A stretch of DNA of 64,000 nt, taken from positions 6,120,501 to 6,184,500 of the forward strand of contig JAPTOF010000001.1 of NCBI GenBank assembly GCA_028554755.1, written 5' to 3'. The position numbers and the translations under genes were made by a program. The DNA comes from Cordia subcordata. Taxonomy: Eukaryota > Streptophyta > Magnoliopsida > Boraginales > Cordiaceae. Numbering within the stretch: position 1 is the first letter of the stretch; each line of letters opens with the position of its first letter. This document shows positions 35,956 to 47,115 of this stretch, in pieces. Below the pieces are notes generated by a model. That model was not told where the DNA came from. It saw nothing but the letters and a program-made list of their open reading frames with translations, and made no database searches.

Positions 35956-35969
35956 TTTAAATAGCAGCC
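35956..35969 (+). promoter_or_regulatory. TATA-like box of CEP unit E
   Basis: TTTAAATAGCAGCC. It lies only 44 bp before the ATG, against roughly 98-131 bp in units A and C, because the leader is deleted. Confidence 0.55.
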
Positions 35970-35999
35970 TAGCTCGACCATGGCAAGCATCAGTTTTCC

Positions 36000-36266
36000 A
36001 TGGCTTCAAATAGGAAACTTCGTGTGCTGGCCTTGTTCTGTTTAGTCCTCTTGGCTCTGCTGCAGCACTTTCACATTACAGCAGGAGCATCAAGGCCTGC
36101 AAAACCCAAGCCACCTGCCCCGCCGGCGATCGTCGCCAGACCAAAACCTCCAGCCACCAGCAGTGCTGCCTTCAATCTTTACAAGAAGATGGAGGACGCT
36201 GTTAGACCAACCAGTCGAGGCCATAGCCCTGGAATGGGAAATGGCTCTCCACCAGGCACACACTGA
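36000..36266 (+). CDS. CEP: CEP family peptide precursor, copy E (divergent domain)
   Basis: An 88-residue precursor. The signal peptide spans about residues 1-30 (MASNRKLRVL plus a Leu-rich helix). A Pro/Ala-rich spacer (PAKPKPPAPPA) follows. The domain at 67-81 reads AVRPTSRGHSPGMGN, and a GSPPGTH tail ends it. Two usually conserved positions differ: F of FRPT is V, and the P of PGxSPG is R. The second is normally a hydroxyproline site. The frame is intact, with no stop or frameshift. The start aligns with A, C and D, but the leader upstream is shortened, and an out-of-frame ATG at 35980 would give a 21-codon upstream frame overlapping the start if transcribed. Expression and activity are uncertain. 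Confidence 0.8.
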   Translation: MASNRKLRVLALFCLVLLALLQHFHITAGASRPAKPKPPAPPAIVARPKPPATSSAAFNLYKKMEDAVRPTSRGHSPGMGNGSPPGTH

Positions 36267-36638
36267 TTTCGCAAGGAGTAACTCAAGTGATCGAAACTAT
36301 TCCCGACGAGTGATAACCTAGGTTCGGTTCGGGATAGGGGTGTGGGGGAAAAAAAGTTAGTCTATCTTTGCTGCTGCTTCAATTCGTTAATGTTTGGCGG
36401 TTCATGCGATGGATGAATAAATTATGTCTAGCTAGGAGAAGGGTCTTTCGGACTTGTACAATATTCCGTAGTTATCTTTCCATCTTGTGAGATTTCTTCA
36501 TCGTGTTTGTCATAGCTCAATGGTTTGAGGTACTCTATTGCATGCAGGAAACTACTACCCGTCTGTTCCTTTAATTTATGTTCGTTTTCTTGAAGTAATG
36601 GACTTGCTATTGTCTGTTACATACTTAAATTATTGCAA

Positions 36639-37222
36639 AGGTATGTTTGTTTGCAAGAAATTAACTTACTCGCAGAAATTTTTTATTTTTTTTTGGTAAA
36701 ATAGAATATTTTTTAGAGTTTGGTCGTCACACTAAAAAATATTTTAAATAAAAAATATTTATAAAGAAAATGTATTTTACTATAATAAATATATACTTAG
36801 CAAAGACATATTTATTTAATTTAAAAATAAGAATACAAAATTAAATTTAAAAAATTAACTTTTTATTTTTATTTTTATAAAATGATTCGATTTTTATTTT
36901 TTAATTCTTTAATTTTTAGTTTTTAAATTTTAAGTTTTTATGTTTTTTACTTTTTTTATTTTTTTTAAGGGGTCGGGTGGGTGGAATGGGGTAGGAAGGG
37001 GGCGGGGTATATTTTTACTTTTTTTTTTTTTTTGTCAAAGCTAGAAAGAGAGTTATTTTGCACCCAAAAAAAACGCCTTTAACCACCCAAAAACATTTTC
37101 TTTTATCTATAACTAAAATTTTTTTATTGATCAAAAAACATATTCTAATTGGCTTATTTTTATTATTACAAACACCAAAAACTTTAATTGAATATTTTTC
37201 TAAACAACATTTTCTTGCAAAC
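36639..37222. mobile_element. MITE with G-rich core, second example
   Basis: Ends AGGTATGTTTGTTTGCAAGA and, complemented at the right, AGGCCCCGTTGTTTGCAAGA. AT-rich arms surround a G-rich centre (36967-37010). It lies immediately downstream of CEP unit E. Confidence 0.55.
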
Positions 37223-37453
37223 AACGGGGCCTAAGATAATACTAGTGTTTTTTTTTTTTTTTGGGGTAGATAGATAATATTAAATTGATCGTGTTCCAAT
37301 GATATGACAACAGAGATTTTCTTGATTCCCCTTAGACCTTGGAGTGACTTTATGTCTCGCAGGCAGCGTTACGCCCGATCGTTCTAGACGCTTATAAGTT
37401 TATGTTGTTATGAATGAAATTTTACGATTTTTTGAAGTTACTGGCACAACTAA

Positions 37454-37790
37454 GAGAGTGTTAGATTTGGCTTTTTTCTTAGTCAAATTTACTTAAAGTC
37501 TAATTTAAATTAATGAAAGCGTTTGTTTAATTTAAAAAAGTATTTTTTTTAGATGACTTTAAGTAAAAAAAAATAAAAAGTTCTTCATCCCCAACTTTTA
37601 TTTTTTATGGTTTTAAGCACTTAAAAAAAACAAATTTGACTAAATCATTTACTATCTTATCTTTACCTTTTTATTTTTATTATTAAAATATTTTTACTTT
37701 TTTATCTTGTAGTTACCCTTTAAATTCTATTTTAATGTCTTTAATAGTTATTTTAACTTTATAAGTTACTCCTCAATCCACTTTAATCAA

Positions 37791-37845
<55 letters not shown>

Positions 37846-37955
37846 CTATAATTTTAATTCAAATATGTAACTATTTAAAGTCAACAATAAAAAAAAGTCT
37901 CTTAAAATCCAAAATATTTTAAGTAACTTTTTGATAAGCCAATCCAAACACCCTC
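37454..37955. mobile_element. PIF/Harbinger-like MITE with CA/TA microsatellite
   Basis: Terminal GAGAGTGTTAGATTTGGC and the complement of CCAATCCAAACACCCTC, flanked by TAA on both sides (37451-37453 and 37956-37958). It shares most of its interior with 58758-59223 (CTTACC-TTTTTATTTTTATTA and ACTTTAATCAAA text). This copy has an (AC)n(AT)n tract at 37789-37842 that the other lacks. Confidence 0.85.
37789..37842. repeat. (AC)n(AT)n compound microsatellite
   Basis: About 11 AC units followed by about 15 AT units inside a MITE. Confidence 0.95.
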
Positions 37956-37958
37956 TAA

Positions 37959-39164
37959 AAGAAGAAGAAGAAAATAAGAAGATATTGGTCGTTCAAAACC
38001 ATTAGACCTGCTCACAATGTAATCACATTATGAGCAAAACATAATGATTGCAAAATTTATTTACCCCTACTCCAGCCCAATTGCGAAGAAATGACGGAAT
38101 TGATCTACAATCATTGAATCGCACTTATACACATGATGATATTATGATATTCTGACTTCTCTTCGCACTTGTAAACATGATGATATTATGCTATTCTCAC
38201 TTCTCTCCCTACTCTTCGCAACTACGTGTTATAATTTGTTTCAATGCATTCTTTTTTTATTAAGTGTCCTACTTTTCCTTTTTTCCTCAATTAAAATAAG
38301 TTTAAACATGGATAAATATTAAGATAATAAATAAATAAATATAATAAATCACTTTTAAAAATTTTAAATTTTTATATAAGGTGATCATTAAATTACTAAA
38401 AGGTCATGAATTCATATCTCTTACCTTGCCCACTTATCATCGCATTTAAAAACATTAAAAATTAAACATCCGAGCGGGAAAACAATTCACGTAAATTCTT
38501 TCTATACATGAATGGGCAAACTAATCCAATAAAATTCCTCATGCACGTGAAGGGGTAAAATGTATAACGTAAAGCTCCATTACTTCAACTTACATGTAAA
38601 ACGGTATGTATCGTCACTTAATAATAAGCTTATATCTTATCCAAGATTCTGATCATGATAAACAAAAAGGCATTTCATAAACGTAATCCTGGTTAATTGC
38701 AAGGTAAGCGTCCCGGAAACTTAACTGGCTCTTTTGTACTGATAAAGTCATTTTGCTTTCAGTTTCAGTGTTACGAAGCAAACACGAATCTAATTGGGAT
38801 TGATGTTGAGTGTTATAAAAAAAAAAATGTGTCGCTCAAAATTAAGTATGTGAGTATTACGTTGATAAATAAAACTGAAATTGGATTAGACTAAAATTAG
38901 ATATCCGGACAAGCACCTCTTGTTTTGCTTTTTCTCAAACTATTTTTGCCAAAAAAAAAGGGACACGTTCATATATATAGCTCAACAACCTTACTTATTA
39001 CGCATGGGTGGACACAAACAAGTAAGAAATTTAGCAGGAGGAGCTTCTTCAATCAATTGAGTCATAAAACACTAAAATCTATAAAGTTGCTTTATGCATA
39101 TTTGTACATAGAATAAGTTGTATCTGACAACGAAGTGAGATAGAAAGATACATAGACCACGTCT
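37959..39164. other. Gene-free stretch
   Basis: AT-rich. Short frames at 38697-38894 and 38925-39116 have no domain. The part nearest 39165 is the 3' untranslated region of the minus-strand gene. Confidence 0.45.
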
Positions 39165-42100
39165 TCAGTCGTTGAGTTTTGACAGCAGAAAAAGGCAGCC
39201 AGAGGAGAGAAGTATTGAAGCTGAAAAGCAGAGCAAATCAAGGGGTGACACTATCATGGCCTTCTTGCTCTTTTCAAATAAACCAATAAGGAGCAGCATT
39301 ACAATGACATGGCCGAGTTTGGTTTTCAGCTCGTTTACAGTCTTTATCTCCAACCATCTGGGCCGTTCCTGCAAGAAAGAGAAACGGGAAAAAATGAGTA
39401 ACCACGCATTCACACAGGAAGGCTGTGCAATAGACCATTTCCTTTGTGTCTATGTTTCCTATAATTTGAATTAATGAATTTGAATGTCCAAAGCTTATAT
39501 GATACTGTTACTTAACTTTCCCCGCGCCTAGTGTTCAGTAAAAGCAGGCAGTGTTGAAACAGAATGTTATGCAATCTATCGGAATTTATCTTACTAATAT
39601 GCACGTTACAGTATCAGACACTTTTTATGGAACATGAAAAACTAAAAAATGGCTAAATAGTAATATGATTTTCTTCACAAAATCTTTCAATATTTTCACC
39701 ATTCTATTATTTCCTCTTTCCATTTCTTGAGTGAGAGAATGATGACTGATGTGACTCTTGATGTATATGCAAGTTCCCAACAACCAGAAACAAGCATGGC
39801 GAGGGAGAAAAAACCTATACTCTTCCTAGGATATCATGCAAATGAAACACTAACTTTACTAAAGCAAGTTCGAAAATGAGAATGGCTAAAGGGGTAAAGC
39901 CTTGCATGAAGCACGCAATAAAATGTAAAGAAAGAATTATGTGAACAGAGCTTCTTTATGGGTCATCATATCAGTAAGACTGCAAAGTTCATGTCCTCCT
40001 TGTAGACATTATATACAACCAAAAAGCCAACAGAATAGAAGAGGAGTATACAACAATTCATTTAATGACATACCTTTAAAGTGAATAAGCCGAAAAGGTT
40101 TGATCTGTCCAGATATCTTCCATCGGGTGTCAGCTTAGACTTGTCGAGATTGCTAATGAACAGCTCATAAAGACCCATGCCAAAGACTAACATAACCGTT
40201 CCCAACAAATAGATATCTAAAAGAGAAAAAAATGCTCGTTAGCAAGAGAACAATAAAATATAGATCCAGGATTGAACATGACAAAAGCATAAACATAAAA
40301 ACTCAAGGACAAACTAAAATACAAACTAGAAATGCACCATTTACCTTCATCGAGTTTGATTGAGGCATTAGAAACTGATTTAGAAGTAGCTGCAACAATG
40401 ACCTTAACATTTGGGGTTTCTTTTTATTTAATTCCGCTGTTAAAGAATTTAGATAACACAAAAGTAATCAAGGACAACCACGCTAGAACATGTAGAATAT
40501 GTAGTAAAACAAAGCATAAAGGAGCATTCACTGTGAACTTCAACATAAAATTCAGTATGTCTACAAGTACTGTATATTGTTTTGGTCCACTTTCTAATTA
40601 TTATCACAGAAGAGATCCTTTCCTAGCCCTCAGAGAAAGACAATTCTCTTCTGCACAAACTTCTATGGAGTTTGCTTCATTTTCTTAAAAAGCTGAACTA
40701 CATTATCCATGAGAGTCTCATGCAAAGACCATATTTAGATGCCTCTCTTAACAAACAAATCTTTTAGCATATCTTTTTAGAATTAATGGTTCCCTCTATC
40801 TACCTAGAAGAAATATCATTTCAGAAAAGGTTAAAAAAAAATATGCCGCTTGCTCACTTTACAATTTTTCACAAATACATAATCAGTTTTCTTCAATATC
40901 ACTAATATAGCATTCTGATTCTGTAGTCATAACCAAAAAGGTCACATGATAAACAACTTCCTTTTTTTGAAACATTAACTAGATAAACGTATCACACCAC
41001 CAAATTCTTAAAATTGATACACTCTAACATCAAAGAGAAGGAGAACAGAAATAAAATGTACATTCTAGTCTCGAAACAACAGAATATCTCTGAGAGGTAA
41101 CCATAGAAAAGGAGGCAACGCTTTTTATCTTTGGACAAGGGTAAGATTACAAGAAAGTGTCAGATTAAATGCATGCCATTTTACTGAGTGCAAGAGCTCC
41201 ACAAATTACATCATTGTTCTTTTTACCCCCCACCCCCAACCCAATCCCTGCCCCTCATGGGATTTGAGCCAAGTCATTACTCGTAGGACAAAATAGCCTC
41301 AACCACTTCATCTACTTCCTAATCCCCCACAAATTATGTCATTTCAAATCTAAAACATTTCTTTTCCTTTTCTCATCAACCTTTCCTCCCAGTTCTGCAT
41401 ATGTGTAGTACACCAAATGCAAATTTATGCAAATCCCTTGCTTTATCTTCTCAAAACTTTTTACCCTTAAACAGAATTGTGTATATGTTCTTAGATGGTA
41501 CAGCCATCTTAATAACCGTATGGCTACATTATTGCCCAGCATCCACCAGTTAGCCATCAAAGCCTTTCTGGTATCAGCATGACACAGAAACCATGGTTTG
41601 TCATTGCTCTGATGCTTCAGCCAATAAGCATTTTCCGTAGAGATAAATACTTAAGACTTCAACTGGTTCACATACCCAAGCATAAAATGATAACCTACTC
41701 TTTCATTTCATCAAACATTATTGTGTGGCCATCTTAGCTATTACTAATTTTCAGATAAATGATTCACCATGCATAGGCAGCCACCTATATCTGAACTTCT
41801 ACGTACATATTCTAAATTCAATACATATGCCATTAAGAAATTATTATCCACTGGCAAATGCTATGAGTACCTATTAACAAAATCCATATAAAGTAGTTAA
41901 CCCAGTTACCAATGAGACGAAAATTAAAGATGAAAACGGCTTAGTAATGCAAAACTAACCATATCTACCCTAGTGAAGTCGCTCTTCCATGTATGCTGCT
42001 TGAGTTTTCTATTTCCCTTTTGAATATATTCTACATAAATCCCCTATAGGAATAAGACCTTAAACAATTTCTATACAACTCTATGTACATACATTTTCTT

Positions 42101-45100
42101 AGCATTCTGCTTTTCCATTTTCAATTGTTAGGCTAAATCGGTATTTCTTATTTAGAAGAGTTGCATCAAATGCTGGAGAAATTATTTATTATCTAATTTA
42201 TATTGACATCATTGTTGGAAGAAAGTAGCTTTCTTGTTTCAAAGGCAAGCGATATATAGAATCTCCAATGGACTCTGCTTAGTAGTCTTGAAGCAATAAC
42301 CATACTGATGAAACTTATAAGAGACGAAAGACGCACCAACTGCTTCAACCAGAAACTTAATTACTTTCCCTCGGTTTACAAAGTACACTTGAAATGATGC
42401 TACGATATGCGTGCACCCCTGCATGCCGCAAAAAATAGGTTAAGCAATTTTGCTATATTCCACAAACAGGCACATTTATTATCAGACAATGCCCGGCATA
42501 AACACTGTGATGAATGAAATTGTGCACTTGAATCTCTAGAATGGAAAGACTTTAAAGAACAAACTTATAAAGCGTATCTTTTACTAGCCAGGGAAACTTA
42601 TAATGCGTATCTTTTACCAGCCAGGGCATTAAAGATATCTAAGTAGACATCTAATAATTACTTTTTGCTTTACTGTTCATTGGCTATGATGAATAACTTC
42701 AGTTGGTACAGACTCTCTAGATATGCAACAGAGAGTAAAATACAAGTCATGAAATTAGAAACTTTTTGAAAGATTTGCCATTAACGTGTAATAAATCATA
42801 AGTAGAATTCTAACAACCGATCACAAGCAGTAAACATTCATCCTAACCTTGTCATGCAAGTAACCTATAGTGTCAATTGTCAAACCTGAGCTTTTATACC
42901 GGCATACATTTATATATCAATGTCAAAGATACTCAACTGGCTGGCAGGTCAAATGGTCTCCTCTGTGTCTCTCATTCGTATTTACAGACACACAAGAATA
43001 CTGGGAAAGATGCCAACAGGGCAATAAGCAATTCTCAACTATGTCTTGGATCTAGAGTTCAGCTTATTGATTCTTTTAGAATGTTCCTAAAAAAATATGC
43101 TAATCCCTTCAAAATTTGTTGCATCCTTTGGTGCTAAAGTAGATTGTTATTACCAATAATAAAAGACAAAAGGAGCAGATATAAATTAAATGTTAACAAG
43201 CATTCTGCATACTGTGCTATGTTTTCATCTCTTAATTGTTACCTTCCAAATGCTAATTATCCTTGAAGTGAAAGAATACAAGTCAACCGGCCACCACTAT
43301 TCATCTATACTGGGAGAAAGAAGACAAGTTAAGCCAAAAAAAATATCACATTTCCTTCAGATCTAGACATATCCCATATATCTTCAGATGAAGTGTAGAA
43401 TCTTCAAAAAATTTGAATAGTTCAATTTTCCACTAGAATCTGCCTAAAATTTAAATTTTCTTCCTAGGAACAAACATTAAAGAAAAAAGTCCTCAAGGAT
43501 GTTCTAACGTCCAAGGACACTAAAAACTTATTTAAACAACTTCAAAGCATCATTATAAGATCAAGCAGCAGCAAGCACAACATGACTGAGATTAAGTCAA
43601 CAGAGATCCCTTCTAGTAAGATCCCTTCTAGTTTATAATCTTCATAAAAGGAAAAAATATTTCACAACTAGAGCGCCAAGGATTTGCTAGCCAGATACAA
43701 ACTAAATATAAGAAAAATCAAGTTCAATCGAAATGATTTCAAGAAAGCAAAAAATGTTGTACAACACAAAGTGTCTCTCCTTTCTCCTGCGTATAAGTAG
43801 GAGTCTGAGACAACTGTACTTAAAATTCAACTTTAATGTCAGAAGCCCTTAGGCCCCTTACCAACACCTTCATTATATCTCCTGGATTCCCTTCGTGCAC
43901 CAAGATACTCTATTGCCAGTTGCAAGGGATTGTAAATTCCTCAACTTAAAGGGAACTCTTTATACCTGCAGAACCGTATCTTATTTCAGCTCCCTTGTTT
44001 ACTCTGCTGAATGTGATTATAGATGGATTAAGACCTCATGAAAAGTGGGAGTTTATTGTCAAGACAGAAAAACAAGTTAAAGGAATGGCTCTTAGGTTGG
44101 AGAAAAATTAAAGACAAATACATTAAAAATTTATCACTTGAGATGGAGATAAGAATAGCTTGGCAGCACTAGAAACCACAAGAAAAATGTAGACCGAAAC
44201 ATGAAAAGTTAGCCAGTCCAGAATATCATTCCACAGGTGGCGAGCTGTTCTATCTAGTCTAAAGATGTTTGCAGTCACAACGTGTTCTGATGTTTCTCCC
44301 TCCAACCAATGTTATCAAAGTAAACAGAGAATGAATGTTACAATCTTAAGGCAAGGCTACGTTATGGACTTTTAATACCAAAAATGATCTTTCGGCGCTA
44401 AAGGGTCCACAGTAGCACACATTTGCCGAAAGTTACCATCTAACATGCTGTAGCTAAAAGAAATGCTAAATTACTTATTATTTCACTAGAAGATAGATGG
44501 TTTTCGAGAAATTTAACTAGTCTCGATACGAAAGCTGATTCTCTCTTCTTGTTTCTGGAATTTGTAGATCACTGACTCATAGATTGACGCTTAGCATCCA
44601 TTTTAGTGATCATAGGTCCTAAGATGTGATCAAGAAAAGCCACAGGCCTTATGAAACTGTGGTATAAAGTGAGGGGAAATAAGATATCTATAAGTGATTG
44701 GAAGGCAGCGACTGATAACCAATAATCCATCACCAGAAGCTATCTTTTCCATTATGAAGCCAAACCGACAAAAACTAAAATGAGAAGCAAATTGATCAGA
44801 AGAGCCATTATATTCCAACAACACAGCCATCAAACTGTGAATAGTAGAAGGAATGAGGATAGCCACGAAATAATCTAGTAATTATAGCATACCTAAGGCA
44901 ATTTCTGTAAAGAACCGGGGCATTGATATCAGATGCCAAAAATTTCAAGTTCTATTTTTAAGAATAAAAGAGAGCAAGACAATTAACACTAAGCAATTCA
45001 TTTATTCTATTAAACAAACAATATGTTATGCAGGAATGACAGTAATCGAATACGAAAATTGCATAATCATTGAAAAGATTAACACATTTCTCATACGAAC

Positions 45101-45595
45101 CTTGACAAAGCAAAGAAAAGATCCAACCAGAGAGCCGCAAACTGCAAGAATCGCCAAGAATCTACACCTATAAATAGCCTGCAGCAAAAACATTAAAAAA
45201 AATTACAAAAATTCTAAATTCCAACACCCCATTAACCCATATCACACAATCTCACAAGCCACTAGAGTAAAAAGCATATACATTTATTCACATATCATTT
45301 GTGAAGCCTAAAAAACGCGCATCACCTTCTCTATATTCTCCTCCAGCCTCTCTAACCTCTCTCCCGTGTGATGAAACGCATCAGAGGTGACGTCAGGTCC
45401 AACCCCCTGTGGTGAAGTGCGAGCTGACGAAACTTTACTATGCATGCAAGAGCATACGGACAAGGACGATCCACCTGGAAACTTCCTCGTACAAGTACGA
45501 AACTGAGGTACCCTTTTCATGTACAGAACTAAATTCGATGCTTTGCTCAAGCATGGTGCAGTTGGACCTGCAGAAAAAGCTTTAGCTGCTTTCAT
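39165..45595 (-). CDS. UPF0114 (YqhA-like) membrane protein, plastid-targeted, five exons
   Basis: The coding exons on the minus strand are 45595-45326, 45178-45101, 42418-42337, 40216-40074 and 39368-39165. All introns start GT and end AG, and the phases join into one 258-residue protein. Residues 1-75 are Ser/Ala/Thr-rich with basic residues, as in a chloroplast transit peptide. A short acidic helix (ERLERLEENIEK) leads into the UPF0114 domain: AIYRCRFLAILAVCGSL, then GCTHIV and VNRGKVIKFLVEAVDIYLLG, TVMLVFGMGLYELFIS, RPRWLEI and a C-terminal pair of hydrophobic helices. I count about four membrane segments. Bacterial relatives are uncharacterised inner-membrane proteins, and the biochemical function is unknown. 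An in-frame ATG 30 codons upstream (45685) is possible; I prefer 45595 because it gives a typical transit peptide. Introns 2 and 3 exceed 2 kb. Confidence 0.88.
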
Positions 45596-46965
45596 GGCTT
45601 CTCTAGTTAACGTTGGTGAATCAAACAGGTTGCTATAGTGGTGACACAATGTGAATTTATAGTGTGTGCAAGTGTCAAAGTTCAATGAACTGAGGAAGAT
45701 TCTCTGGTTTTTATGGGATTTTTTTTTTTTTCTCGAGTGGGAAGCACAAGAGCCACATGTATTGATTCGGGGGCGGCTTGTGGAGTGTGCAACAGGCAGT
45801 GTAGTATTGGAGTAGAAAATGAAGATGGAAATTCTGCCATGTGTCTTAGGATATTAATCTCACGATTTTTGCGTATTATCAACGTGTTCTAGGAATTAAC
45901 TAAGGGGATGATTATAGGTCTCTCATATATGTGTGAATTAAGAGCCTATCTCTGTTTATTTTGTAACTTAAAAAAAAAAATTTAATATTTTATTTTTTAC
46001 TATTTATAATTTATAATTCCTAAATAAACTACAATCAAACAGGCTGGTAATTAGTCTAGCAAAAAGAATCAAAAGTCCTATACTATGCTTTGATTGTGAG
46101 CTAATTTTATCTTCTTTGTGTTAGGTATGTTTGGACTGGCTTTTTTCTAATTTTATTTTAAAAGAAAGAGTAATTGTTTCTTAAAAAAAGAATATTTTTG
46201 ACAATAAATAATCGAATTTTATTTATTTAAAAAAAAGCTAGAACTCTGAAATAGCTCAATTTTAATAGTAAAAATTTTAATTTTTTTAAAGAACTTTTTT
46301 GACAAATTAGAAAAATATTTTAAAAAATCCAATTTAAACAAACATAGGATCATGGCCCTTTTCTTCTCTCTTTTGTTTGTGTTCGGTCTATTATGTGTGT
46401 TTTTTAAGGCTTATTCGGCTCCAAAAATGATAAAGGCAAAGTATAAAAAGAGATTATTTGATTTGGATTGGAACACTTTTGATGAACTACAGGAGGATCT
46501 AATACATTTTATTAAAAAAAAAAAAAAGAACATATGATGTTTGATTTTCTGTATAAGAAAAGCAAAAACTTTAGATGGAAAGTTAAATATCTTTATATTT
46601 ATTGCTATAAACACAAAACTGAAATTAAATAAAATTACTACAGAAAAATAAATTTTTTTCTACAGATAATTTAAATGTTTCTTTTTCCTTTATACTTAAA
46701 TGTTTCTTTTTCCTTTATACAGCCCCAAATATCCGCCTTATATCCATATATGGGCTCAACATAGCATGGGCTGCCCAATCATTGTGGATTTGCATGGGCC
46801 CACAACAACAAACCCGTCTAATTGTAAATTGATTTTCATTTTCGTCTCTTTTGTTAATAATTTTTCATTTTACCTCCCATCATCGGTATAACGGCCAATT
46901 TTAAGAATACAATCAAAATTTTTTATAAAATTTCAATTATATACACACACACACATATATATATG
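45596..46965. other. Upstream region of the UPF0114 gene and gene-free spacer
   Basis: The right part of 45596-45700 is probably the 5' leader of the minus-strand gene. Positions 46124-46347 look like a decayed MITE (GTATGTTTGGACTGGCTTTT at the left, with a complementary ATCCAATTTAAACAAACATA end). No other gene is supported. Confidence 0.4.
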
Positions 46966-47115
46966 TAACATTGGGTAAAATACCTCATATTGGTCCACAA
47001 AATATATGTGATTACGAAGTCCGTGTAGAAACTTCCAACATAACATTGGGTAAAATGCCTCATATTGGTCCACAAAATATACGTGATTACGAAGTCCGTG
47101 TAGAAACTTCCAACA
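46966..47115. repeat. 75-bp tandem duplication
   Basis: Two units start at 46966 and 47041 (TAACATTGGGTAAAATxCCT) and differ at about two positions. The frame is open through both, but the peptide is not recognisable. Confidence 0.95.

Larger units (their letters stand above)
33400..36610 (+). repeat. Segmental duplication unit E (CEP copy E)
   Basis: The partner of unit D, without D's two insertions. Its gene keeps an intact frame. It differs by a deletion of about 115 bp in the 5' leader. Confidence 0.8.
13381..36640 (+). repeat. Tandem array of CEP gene units (A-E)
   Basis: Five CEP-derived coding regions on the plus strand sit in repeated surroundings. Upstream blocks with GGCAAAAGTGCATxAAA recur near 13737 and 18123, with a weaker version near 25540. 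A block with GACAAAAATCATC and AAGTGGAAG recurs near 18883, 27810 and 35350. The promoter block and the leader motif recur near four of the genes. The 3' segment GATGGATAAATAAAT or GATGGATGAATAAAT follows all five. Units D (about 25800-30640) and E (about 33400-36610) align over most of their length. Units A and B share a 3' MITE that C lacks. Together these show serial tandem duplication of one ancestral gene. Confidence 0.85.

Noticed and set aside
39172..39474. 100-residue plus-strand frame
   Set aside because: It is antisense to the last exon of the UPF0114 gene.
40332..40688. 118-residue plus-strand frame
   Set aside because: It lies in intron 3 of the minus-strand UPF0114 gene, in the opposite orientation, with no recognisable domain.
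42870..43137. Two overlapping plus-strand frames
   Set aside because: They lie in intron 2 of the UPF0114 gene, without domain or splice support.
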